Positions 1 to 6,319 of a stretch of DNA of 10,226 nt are shown here, one piece after another. Source of the DNA: Lachnospiraceae bacterium UBA1760 (GTDB lineage Bacteria; Bacillota; Clostridia; Lachnospirales; Lachnospiraceae). The translations under genes were made by a program, and so were the position numbers. Numbering within the stretch: position 1 is the stretch's first letter; each line of letters begins with the position of its first letter. A model generated the notes under the pieces. That model worked only from the letters and a program-made list of their open reading frames with translations. It was not told the DNA's origin and did no database searches. The stretch is taken from contig DCHE01000084.1 of assembly GCA_002314775.1 (NCBI GenBank), positions 328-10,553 of the forward strand. Direction: 5' to 3'.

Positions 1-635
1 GTCTTACCAACGCCTGGCTCACCAATGAGAACTGGGTTATTCTTACTCTTTCTTGAAAGAATACGAATAATGTTTCTGATTTCCATGTCTCGTCCAATTA
101 CAGGATCCAGCTTCTGGTTACGAGCCTTCTCTACAAGGTCCTCACCATATTTTTCTAGTGTATCATATGTTGCTTCCGGATTATCAGATACTACTCTCTG
201 ATTACCTCTTACAGTAGAGAGAGCCTGGAGAAACCTATCCCTTGTAAGTCCATATTCACGGATTATTTCCTTAAGTGCCGGATTAGGGTATTTAAGTAAT
301 GCCAGGAACAGATGCTCAACAGATACATATTCATCTCCCATCTGTTTAAGCTCATCCTCCGCAGAAACAAGCACCTTGTTAAGGTCCTTTCCAATATATA
401 CCTGGCCTCCCTGGACCTTTACTCTCTTATTCAGTGCGTTCTCAACATTAGCTGTAAAGTGGTCAGTATCTATATGCATCTTCTCAATTAACTTTAAAAT
501 AAGACTGTCATCAAGCTTTAATAGTGCATATAAGAGATGCTCCTGCTCAATTTCCTGATTTCCATATTCATAAGCAAGCTTTTCGCAGTTCTGAACCGCC
601 TCAATTGAATTCTTTGTAAATTTATTAATATTCAT
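1..635 (-). CDS. clpB: ClpB protein disaggregase, N-terminal part (cut by window edge)
   Basis: ClpB is a cytosolic hexameric AAA+ chaperone that pulls proteins out of aggregates with DnaK/DnaJ/GrpE. The visible 211 residues start MNINKFTKNSIEAVQNCEKL and carry the double Clp_N repeat (about 1-145), with EQEHLLYALL in the first half and SVEHLFLALL in the second. A linker (LEKYGEDLVEKARNQKLDPVIGR) follows, then the start of nucleotide-binding domain 1 with RKSKNNPVLIGEPGVGK, so the window ends inside the first Walker A motif. ClpB rather than ClpA/ClpC is chosen from the DPVIGRDMEIRNIIRILSRK context and the Clp_N sequence; the M-domain that would settle it lies outside. The ATG at 635-633 is fixed by a strong AGGAGGA site at 643-649. 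Expression is predicted to be controlled by the CIRCE/sigma-A promoter upstream. Codon use and frame are clean with no sign of disruption. Confidence 0.95.
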   Translation of the reverse strand, partial: MNINKFTKNSIEAVQNCEKLAYEYGNQEIEQEHLLYALLKLDDSLILKLIEKMHIDTDHFTANVENALNKRVKVQGGQVYIGKDLNKVLVSAEDELKQMGDEYVSVEHLFLALLKYPNPALKEIIREYGLTRDRFLQALSTVRGNQRVVSDNPEATYDTLEKYGEDLVEKARNQKLDPVIGRDMEIRNIIRILSRKSKNNPVLIGEPGVGK

Positions 636-642
636 AGTTATA

Positions 643-649
643 TCCTCCT
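643..649 (-). promoter_or_regulatory. Ribosome binding site of clpB
   Basis: Minus-strand AGGAGGA ends 7 bases before the ATG at 635-633. It is close to a full anti-Shine-Dalgarno match and settles the clpB start. Confidence 0.85.
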
Positions 650-722
650 GTCAAAGTTATTCTGAGCTCTTAATGCTCAGTTGTCCGTATCCTTTTGACA
701 TTATCCTTTCTCGGATAAAAAC

Positions 723-751
723 AGTATAGCACCATTGTTAGCACTCGTCAA
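723..751 (-). promoter_or_regulatory. Sigma-A promoter of clpB
   Basis: On the minus strand a -35 box TTGACG (751-746) and a -10 box TATACT (728-723) are separated by exactly 17 bases. This is near consensus for the housekeeping sigma factor. The -35 box starts in the central spacer of the CIRCE operator and the operator's downstream half fills the promoter spacer, so bound HrcA should block RNA polymerase. Predicted transcription start is near 716, giving a leader of about 80 nt. The leader contains a small hairpin (CTGAGC/GCTCAG, 662-680) of unknown relevance. Confidence 0.85.
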
Positions 752-775
752 TATAGAGTGCTAACAATGGTGCTA
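727..775. promoter_or_regulatory. CIRCE operator (HrcA binding site) within an extended inverted repeat
   Basis: Positions 738-746 and 756-764 read TTAGCACTC and GAGTGCTAA around a 9-base spacer, the exact CIRCE consensus bound by the heat-shock repressor HrcA. The symmetry continues without mismatch for a further 11 bases on each side, giving 20-base arms (727-746 and 756-775). Ordinary CIRCE elements have 9-base arms. It overlaps the clpB promoter. HrcA control of clpB is inferred from this position; many Firmicutes instead use CtsR for clp genes. Confidence 0.93.
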
Positions 776-864
776 CTTTTTATGATTTCATATTTTATTA
801 TGGCTCCTGCCTATAAAGGAAGGGGGCATCTCCAACTGAGATATACGATTATCGGGAATTGAAC

Positions 865-1194
865 CTACTGCTCAGGAACAACCGCAAAAATCACAAGGTC
901 CTTATCTCCATCATTAACAAGGCTGTGGAATTCACCCTTTTTACAGTAGTGACAGTCTCCGGCACTTAATCTTTCCTCTCCGCCTTCAACAATGCACTTT
1001 CCCTCACCTTCAAGGATGTAGATGATTTCACTGCTTGTCTCATGCTGATGCCAGCCTATACTGGATCCCGGTTCAAGCCTTCCCGATATTATTTTATTGG
1101 CGCTGTCAGCTACAATTTTAGTGATAAAGCTGCCTTCACCACCCTTGAATCCAGGGTTGACCTTTTCTTCCATGCTTTTAAAATCTATTTTCAT
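865..1194 (-). CDS. Small single-domain cupin protein (Cupin_2-like)
   Basis: A 109-residue protein that is essentially one cupin beta-barrel. Cupin motif 1 is seen around 43-63, with metal-ligand candidates His49, His51 and Glu56 (GWHQHETSSE) followed by the expected ILEGEG turn. Motif 2 is at 79-94 (GDCHYCKKGEFHSLVN) with the fourth ligand His90; the usual proline is replaced by lysine. All four canonical metal ligands are therefore present. There is no signal peptide or membrane segment, so it is cytosolic. The substrate cannot be read from sequence: such cupins can be isomerases, dioxygenases, sugar binders or small-molecule sensors. An AGGAG-like site at about 1206-1210 supports the ATG. 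It lies 182 bases after the second exporter gene, with the tiny ORF between, so co-transcription with the exporter is possible but unproven. No convincing intrinsic terminator follows directly; the nearest strong hairpin is the extended CIRCE repeat. Confidence 0.88.
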   Translation of the reverse strand: MKIDFKSMEEKVNPGFKGGEGSFITKIVADSANKIISGRLEPGSSIGWHQHETSSEIIYILEGEGKCIVEGGEERLSAGDCHYCKKGEFHSLVNDGDKDLVIFAVVPEQ

Positions 1195-1213
1195 GTTCGT
1201 TCTTACTCCTTTT

Positions 1214-1237
1214 CAAATTGCCTGTCACAAATTGCCT
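1214..1237. repeat. Short tandem-like direct repeat upstream of the cupin gene
   Basis: The 10-mer caaattgcct occurs at 1214-1223 and again at 1228-1237, separated by 4 bases (minus strand: AGGCAATTTG twice, 14-base period). It lies 20-43 bases upstream of the cupin ATG. It could be a paired protein-binding site or simply a small duplication. No function is established. Confidence 0.5.
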
Positions 1238-1269
1238 ATCTTGAAGCCATTACCCCCATCCTCATGGCA

Positions 1270-1335
1270 TTAGGACCGTCCCCATGGCTCAGTAATAGAA
1301 ATCGCCATTAGAAAAGCTAACCATTTTCTTTTCAT
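1270..1335 (-). CDS. Candidate 21-residue hydrophobic peptide
   Basis: A tiny ORF begins MKRKWLAFLMAI and ends TEPWGRS before a TAA stop. It has a basic N-terminus (KRK), a short hydrophobic stretch (WLAFLMAISI) and a polar tail with a Pro-Trp pair. A GAGGAG site lies 8 bases upstream of the ATG, as good as any site in the window, which is the main reason to believe it is translated. It sits directly after the two exporter genes and before the cupin. It has no double-glycine leader and no cysteine, so it is not an evident C39 substrate. Possibilities are a small membrane peptide, a secreted or signalling peptide, a translated leader controlling the cupin, or the 5' remnant of a frameshifted longer gene. 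In the +1 frame the coding sense would continue to a TAG at 1238-1236. I do not recognise a family. Confidence 0.45.
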   Translation of the reverse strand: MKRKWLAFLMAISITEPWGRS

Positions 1336-1343
1336 TTTACTTT

Positions 1344-1349
1344 CTCCTC
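1344..1349 (-). promoter_or_regulatory. Ribosome binding site of the 21-codon ORF
   Basis: Minus-strand GAGGAG, 8 bases before the ATG at 1335-1333. It lies in the 41-base gap after the exporter stop codon, where no other downstream start could use it. Confidence 0.6.
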
Positions 1350-1376
1350 GCATAATATGTAGCATCTCAATACAAT

Positions 1377-3566
1377 TTACTTCGCTTGTTCCACCTGCTG
1401 CCTCTTTACAAGCTCAGCAAAATAACCATCCTGCTTAATAAGTTCCTCATAAGTTCCATCTTCAATAATCTTACCACCTTCAAGAACAATAATTCTGTCA
1501 CAATCCTTTATTGTAGAAAGTCTGTGGGCAATTACAACCCTTGTGCACTTAAGAGAACTTAACGAATCCGATACAATTTTTTGTGTAATATTATCAAGAG
1601 CAGAGGTAGCCTCATCAAAAAATAGAATCTTTGGTTTTGCTGCGATAGCTCTGGCAATCATCAGCCTCTGTTTCTGGCCACCTGACAATCCTCCACCACC
1701 TTCTGAAATAAGCGTATACATGCCCATTGGCATTTTTTCTATATCTTCATCAATTCCTGCAAGCCTGGCTGCTTCCCAAGCCTCTTCAACTGTAAGTTTT
1801 GGCGCAGCTATAGAAATATTAGAATAAATGTCTCCTTCAAAAAGTGAGCCGCTCTGCATTACTGTTCCAATACGCCTGCGAAGTGATTTAAGATCAAGTG
1901 TATTCAGGTCCTTGCCATCATAATATATAGCTCCCTTATTTGGCTTTTCGAAACCAAGCATAAGCCTCATAAGAGTAGACTTACCACATCCTGTCTTTCC
2001 AACAATTGCTACATACTGGCCCGATTTGATTTTTAATGACAAGCCATCAATAACATTAGGCATATTTTCCTCGTATCTGAACTGAAGGTTACTGAGTTCA
2101 ATGCCTCCTGACAGCCTGTTGACTACATTCTTCTTCTCAGATATTTCAGGTACTGTTTCCATAACAGGTGACAGCATTTCAAGGATTGGCTTAACCTGAG
2201 CTATCTGTCCTGTAATACCAGCCAATGCAAGAAATGCACCAGTAACATATGCATATGCAGACTCAAAAGCGTAATAGTCCGCTATACTAACATGCGATTG
2301 TGCGGCAATATAATAAATCGCCAGTGTTCCAATAAGTGTAATAGCACTTGAAATAACCGGCGCCAGCTTAATTATTACCGGATAATTGTATGTAATTTCA
2401 GCCTGTTCTGCGTAGTCTTTTCCCCACTTTGCAAATGCTCTTTTTTCTGCACCTGCAAGCTTAATCTTCTGAATACCGGAAATAACAGCAAAGCTTGTGC
2501 CACTCACTTTTGCTCCAGTCTCCATCTGCTTTTTTGATACTGTTATCTGTAGTAGCGTTGTTGTTACTGTTGAAATAAGGGTAATAAGAATAACAATAAG
2601 TGCCGGAACAGCCAAGGCAGGGGCATACTCCCTTATGCGGAATACGTATATAAGTGAAAATATGGACGTAAGTCCTGTCTGGAATATAGCATTGACCACC
2701 ATATCGCAAAGTATGCTCACATACCCGATACGTGTAGACAGTTCACCTGCACTGAACTTCTTGAAAAACTCTGCTGGAAGCGACAGCACCCTTATCATCG
2801 TTGCTGCCTCCACGGTGACATTCATCTTTGTTGTAATCCTTGCTGATACAATCGTCTGAATCGTATTAAATACAAGGCTTGATATTGAAACACATATTAA
2901 GAAAACAGCTACCGCATAAAGACTGTTTAACTCCTTTGACTCAATTACTTTTCCAAATATAAATTGATTTAACGAAGGAATTATAAGACCAATTCCTGCT
3001 GCAACAAGACCTGCCAATGCTATTGCAAGATAGTCGGATATCCTGAATATCTTAAAGCTGTAGGAAATAATGTCCTTAAATGTCAATTTTCTCAATGGAA
3101 ACGTTGTATAGAAGCATATTGCTTCATCCATAAACATATCCTCATTTGATTTATTTACCTTAACATTTTTCCCAGTATTTATGTCATGATAACAGTATCC
3201 GCTTATACCATTCGGAATGAGTGCTATAACTGTTCCGTCATCCTTTCTAACGCCAATCATAGCCCCAAAAGCATCCTTATGCCATCCCTTTGAAAGCTTT
3301 ACCACTCGTCGCATTATTCCATGCTGTCGCAGTGAAAACTCAAGCTGATCATCAAAATCAGTAATGTTCTTGGGTATTTCTACTGGATTAATATGGTAGA
3401 ACTTTAAGATTGCATCAATTGCATCCTTGGCAATTCGTCTGTCATCCTTAAATGCAGCAGTGACCTTCTGACCTATTACAGTGCCTGCAATATTTAAGAA
3501 TGCATTTTCAAATTCTAATTCATCATTCTGTTTTCTTGTAGAAATCTGCTCATCAAATATACTCAT
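1377..3566 (-). CDS. NHLM-type peptide exporter, ABC transmembrane/ATP-binding protein 2
   Basis: A 729-residue half-transporter. Residues 1-160 are a soluble N-terminal domain, about 180-455 hold six predicted membrane helices (roughly 179-200, 214-236, 290-310, 316-338, 400-421, 435-455), and 485-725 form the nucleotide-binding domain. Walker A is GKTGCGKST (523-531), the Q-loop Gln571, the signature LSGGQ (627-631), Walker B ILFFDE (647-652) and the switch His681, all intact. The N-terminal sequence (GIMRRVVKLSKGW...GAMIGVRKDDGTVIALIP) is typical of the ATP-binding protein of NHLM bacteriocin systems, which works alongside the C39-containing partner encoded just upstream (24-base gap). That N-terminal domain resembles a C39 fold that has lost its catalytic Cys and His; this is inference from the layout. 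An AAGG site lies about 10 bases before the ATG. A heterodimer with the upstream protein exporting a peptide across the cytoplasmic membrane is the likely job; the cargo is unknown. Confidence 0.92.
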   Translation of the reverse strand: MSIFDEQISTRKQNDELEFENAFLNIAGTVIGQKVTAAFKDDRRIAKDAIDAILKFYHINPVEIPKNITDFDDQLEFSLRQHGIMRRVVKLSKGWHKDAFGAMIGVRKDDGTVIALIPNGISGYCYHDINTGKNVKVNKSNEDMFMDEAICFYTTFPLRKLTFKDIISYSFKIFRISDYLAIALAGLVAAGIGLIIPSLNQFIFGKVIESKELNSLYAVAVFLICVSISSLVFNTIQTIVSARITTKMNVTVEAATMIRVLSLPAEFFKKFSAGELSTRIGYVSILCDMVVNAIFQTGLTSIFSLIYVFRIREYAPALAVPALIVILITLISTVTTTLLQITVSKKQMETGAKVSGTSFAVISGIQKIKLAGAEKRAFAKWGKDYAEQAEITYNYPVIIKLAPVISSAITLIGTLAIYYIAAQSHVSIADYYAFESAYAYVTGAFLALAGITGQIAQVKPILEMLSPVMETVPEISEKKNVVNRLSGGIELSNLQFRYEENMPNVIDGLSLKIKSGQYVAIVGKTGCGKSTLMRLMLGFEKPNKGAIYYDGKDLNTLDLKSLRRRIGTVMQSGSLFEGDIYSNISIAAPKLTVEEAWEAARLAGIDEDIEKMPMGMYTLISEGGGGLSGGQKQRLMIARAIAAKPKILFFDEATSALDNITQKIVSDSLSSLKCTRVVIAHRLSTIKDCDRIIVLEGGKIIEDGTYEELIKQDGYFAELVKRQQVEQAK

Positions 3567-3590
3567 ATCCAGAATACCTTAAATTTATGA

Positions 3591-5765
3591 TTACTCACTT
3601 GTAACAAGTTCTTTGTAATATCCACCTTTTGCAAACAACTCTTCATGAGTTCCTATCTCTTCTATTTCTCCATCCTTAATAACAACAATCTTGTCACAAT
3701 CCCTTATTGTTGAAAGTCTGTGAGCAACAACTATACATGTTATGCCTCGATCCTTTATGGCGTTAACAACTTCATATTCCGTCTTGGCATCAAGCGCCGA
3801 AGTCGCTTCGTCCATAACAATTATTGTTGGATCCTGCGCAAGTACTCTTGCCATCTCAAGACGCTGTCTCTGTCCGCCTGACAGATTTTTTCCACCCTCA
3901 ATAAGCTTATACTCATATCCACCTTCTCGCTCCATAATATCCGAATGCATCATGGCATCTCTTGCTGCCATAATTACTTCAAAGTCCTCTATTGAGCTAT
4001 CCCAAAGGCGAATATTATTTGCAATTGAGTCTTCAAACAAAATAATATCCTGGTCCACAACTGCCACTGAACTTGTGAATACACTTCTATCTATTTCACT
4101 GATGTGTTTTCCATCAAATAATATTTCTCCACTCCATGGCTGATACAGGCCTGATACAAGCTTGGATATAGTAGATTTACCACATCCAGAAGCACCAACA
4201 AAAGCTATCTTTTCGCCCTGCTTAATATCAAGAGAAAAGTCCTTAATTATTGGCTCTGCCAGCTTTGAATATCCAAATGTAACATTCTTGATTTCAACAT
4301 TTCCACTGAGTTTGCTATAGTCATCCGTTGTTACAGACTTCATTGCCGTGATTAATGAATCTTCCGGATATTCCATCACATCCTCAACTCGTTCCATATC
4401 AGTTCTCATTTCCTGAATCTGCTGCCCTGCTCCAATAAGTGTTGTAACCGGACCCATGAAGGAGCCGAAAAAGCCCTGGAACGCCATAATCATACCAACA
4501 GTAAACCTTCCGGTCATACATAGATATACGCCAGCAATTAAAATTACATCTGCTGTAATCTGATTAACATATTCAGGAATTAGTCCAAGCACATAGTCAA
4601 CCTTCTGAAACTTAACATTCTGCGTATTAACACTTGCCTGGTAACCTGACCACTTTTCAAAAAAACCATTCTCCGCGCCTGACGCTTTAATAGTTTCAAT
4701 CATTTCTATACCAGAAATCATGGTTCCATAAAGCTTTCCGCTATCACGCATCAGCACTCTGGTAATATTTACTCGTTTTTTCGAAATAATTCTAGCAACA
4801 TACAGATTTATAACGACTGATAAAATACCGATTACCGACAGTAAAACGCTGTATCTAATCATCACCACAAGGTAAAATACAAGCATTCCAAAATCAATCA
4901 CAAGTGGTGCCAAGGTATTTACAAATGTTTCGGAAATTGACGCGCTGGACTCTTGCCTTGCTTTAATATCTCCTGCAAGCCTCTGTGAGAAAAACTCTAT
5001 TGGCAGGTTCAAAACCTTCCACATATAAGAAGTATTTCCGACAATGGCCATCTTTCCATTTAGTTTTACACTGTAAATAGCCTGAATATATCCCATTACT
5101 ATTTGTATGAATATTACAGCTGCATATATAAGAAAGAAAAGGCCAAACCACCGAGCATTATTTTCTCCGAGTATTTTATCCAGAAATACTCTGGAGAACA
5201 CAGGATTAATAACGTTTAAAAAAGATGTGATTAAGGTTGACAGGAAAACAAAGGCAATTGCGGCAGAGCATCCCACAAGTCTCTTTTTGGCAAATACAAG
5301 CATACTCTTCTGCTGACCGGATGGTTCAAAGTTTTCACTTGGTTCAAACATAATACAGATACCTGTAAAGCCTTCATCGAATTCCTTTATTGTTGTAACA
5401 TAATTTCCTCTTGCCGGGTCATTCAAATACACCTTATCGCCCTTAAATCCATCAAGAACAACGAAGTGATTAAATTCCCAGTGAATAATACATGGAAATG
5501 TTCCCTTCTCTCTTAATACATCCGGCTCCATTCTGTATCCCTTAGCAGTAAGTCCATAATTTCTGGCTGCCACCAGGATATTTTTAGCGTTAGAACCATC
5601 TCTTGATACGCCGCAGTCTGAACGCACCTGCTCAAGCGGAATCCACTTACCATAGTAGCTTAATATCATAGCAAGAGAGGCAGCTCCACACTCAAGGGCT
5701 TCCATCTGCATGACAACAGGCACCTTCGCTATTCCTTTTTTAACTGGCTGTTTAATTTTTTTCAT
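3591..5765 (-). CDS. NHLM-type peptidase (C39)/ABC exporter protein 1
   Basis: A 724-residue peptidase-containing ABC exporter of the bacteriocin/RiPP maturation class. The C39 cysteine peptidase domain (about 14-140) shows the oxyanion Gln20, nucleophile Cys26 in LECGAASLAMIL, His100 in WEFNHFVVLDG and Asp116 in LNDPARGNY, so it should be active. The family cleaves leaders after a double-glycine-type motif during export. Six membrane helices fall at about 163-183, 205-225, 285-303, 305-327, 395-417 and 422-445. The nucleotide-binding domain (487-722) has Walker A GASGCGKST (524-532), Gln572, signature LSGGQ (628-632), Walker B with Asp652/Glu653 and His682. The short upstream gap (21 bases after the fusion protein stop) and the 24-base gap to the second ABC gene indicate an operon. 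The ribosome binding site is weak, suggesting translational coupling. No double-glycine precursor is visible in the window. Confidence 0.94.
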   Translation of the reverse strand: MKKIKQPVKKGIAKVPVVMQMEALECGAASLAMILSYYGKWIPLEQVRSDCGVSRDGSNAKNILVAARNYGLTAKGYRMEPDVLREKGTFPCIIHWEFNHFVVLDGFKGDKVYLNDPARGNYVTTIKEFDEGFTGICIMFEPSENFEPSGQQKSMLVFAKKRLVGCSAAIAFVFLSTLITSFLNVINPVFSRVFLDKILGENNARWFGLFFLIYAAVIFIQIVMGYIQAIYSVKLNGKMAIVGNTSYMWKVLNLPIEFFSQRLAGDIKARQESSASISETFVNTLAPLVIDFGMLVFYLVVMIRYSVLLSVIGILSVVINLYVARIISKKRVNITRVLMRDSGKLYGTMISGIEMIETIKASGAENGFFEKWSGYQASVNTQNVKFQKVDYVLGLIPEYVNQITADVILIAGVYLCMTGRFTVGMIMAFQGFFGSFMGPVTTLIGAGQQIQEMRTDMERVEDVMEYPEDSLITAMKSVTTDDYSKLSGNVEIKNVTFGYSKLAEPIIKDFSLDIKQGEKIAFVGASGCGKSTISKLVSGLYQPWSGEILFDGKHISEIDRSVFTSSVAVVDQDIILFEDSIANNIRLWDSSIEDFEVIMAARDAMMHSDIMEREGGYEYKLIEGGKNLSGGQRQRLEMARVLAQDPTIIVMDEATSALDAKTEYEVVNAIKDRGITCIVVAHRLSTIRDCDKIVVIKDGEIEEIGTHEELFAKGGYYKELVTSE

Positions 5766-5786
5766 AACCTGATATCTCTTTGTTTT

Positions 5787-6257
5787 TTAGTTGAATACAT
5801 ATGTAATAGGTGAAACCTGTTCAACCGTAATAGTCCCTGCATAGACTCCATCTTCTAACGTTCCATCAACATGTATAGGATACAGCCACTGAGCTTGCTC
5901 CATACCACTCTTATGAAGGAGGAATTCATCCAATTCGTCCGCCCTTACAGCTCTTTCACCAATTGATTCAATAGAATACTCTACTCCTTTAATCTTAACC
6001 TTCATATTAGAAGTTATTTTTTCCACTTCATTCTCATCAATGTATGCAGTAGTTTTGCCTTTGGTTACTTCTACTGCCACATTGACATCTGTATTAATTA
6101 CACACCCTGTTCCAAATACAAATGCTCCAATTATAAGAATCAGTACGCCAAACAGTATTATCCAGACTGACGGATTTGTTACCTTTACATAGTCATTTAA
6201 GCTTTCCGGTGAATTAATCTTATTTATACTCTTTTGGCGAAAAATACTTTTGTTCAT
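5787..6257 (-). CDS. Short HlyD/NHLM-type secretion (membrane fusion-like) protein
   Basis: A 156-residue protein with a cytosolic N-terminus (SIFRQKSINKINSPESLNDY), one membrane helix at about 31-50 (VWIILFGVLILIIGAFVFG) and an extracytoplasmic tail of about 105 residues. The N-terminal pattern FRxxS...SPExLxDYxKVTNPSxW is characteristic of NHLM bacteriocin secretion proteins related to HlyD. Full HlyD-like adaptors are much longer, with a coiled-coil hairpin and lipoyl domains. Here those are missing: after the helix only a small beta-rich region follows (ending VYAGTITVEQVSPITYVFN). The reading frame is clean to its stop, so this looks like a genuine short form rather than a fresh truncation, which suits a Gram-positive without outer membrane. 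An AAAGGATG-type site precedes the ATG. It lies 62 bases after the HD-GYP gene and 21 bases before the C39/ABC gene. It probably acts as an accessory of the exporter pair. Confidence 0.8.
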   Translation of the reverse strand: MNKSIFRQKSINKINSPESLNDYVKVTNPSVWIILFGVLILIIGAFVFGTGCVINTDVNVAVEVTKGKTTAYIDENEVEKITSNMKVKIKGVEYSIESIGERAVRADELDEFLLHKSGMEQAQWLYPIHVDGTLEDGVYAGTITVEQVSPITYVFN

Positions 6258-6319
6258 TTTTACATCCTTTCAGTTTTTGGTAATAGCTTTTACATTCTTC
6301 ATCCCGTCTGCATTAGCAA

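Noticed and set aside
784..864. Possible hairpin after the cupin gene (CCTTCC/GGCAGG) as a terminator
   Set aside because: The stem has a mismatch, is short, and is not followed by a T-tract on the minus strand.
1240..1251. 12-mer cttgaagccatt shared with positions 7819-7830
   Set aside because: Matches of this length are expected by chance several times in 10 kb, and the two contexts otherwise differ.
1042..1311. Plus-strand ORF of 89 codons over the cupin and its upstream gap
   Set aside because: It is antisense to a clearly recognised cupin, has no family resemblance and no convincing ribosome site.
2497..2859. Plus-strand ORF of 120 codons inside the second ABC gene
   Set aside because: It is a mirror of the membrane region of the real gene; its hydrophobic composition follows from the antisense frame.
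3742..4143. Plus-strand ORF of 133 codons inside the C39/ABC gene
   Set aside because: It is antisense to the conserved nucleotide-binding domain, with no independent start signal or recognisable domain.
6270..6302. 10-codon ORF (MKNVKAITKN) between the HD-GYP and fusion-protein genes
   Set aside because: It has no good ribosome binding site, is very short, and its end merges with the ribosome site of the next gene; chance is the simplest explanation.
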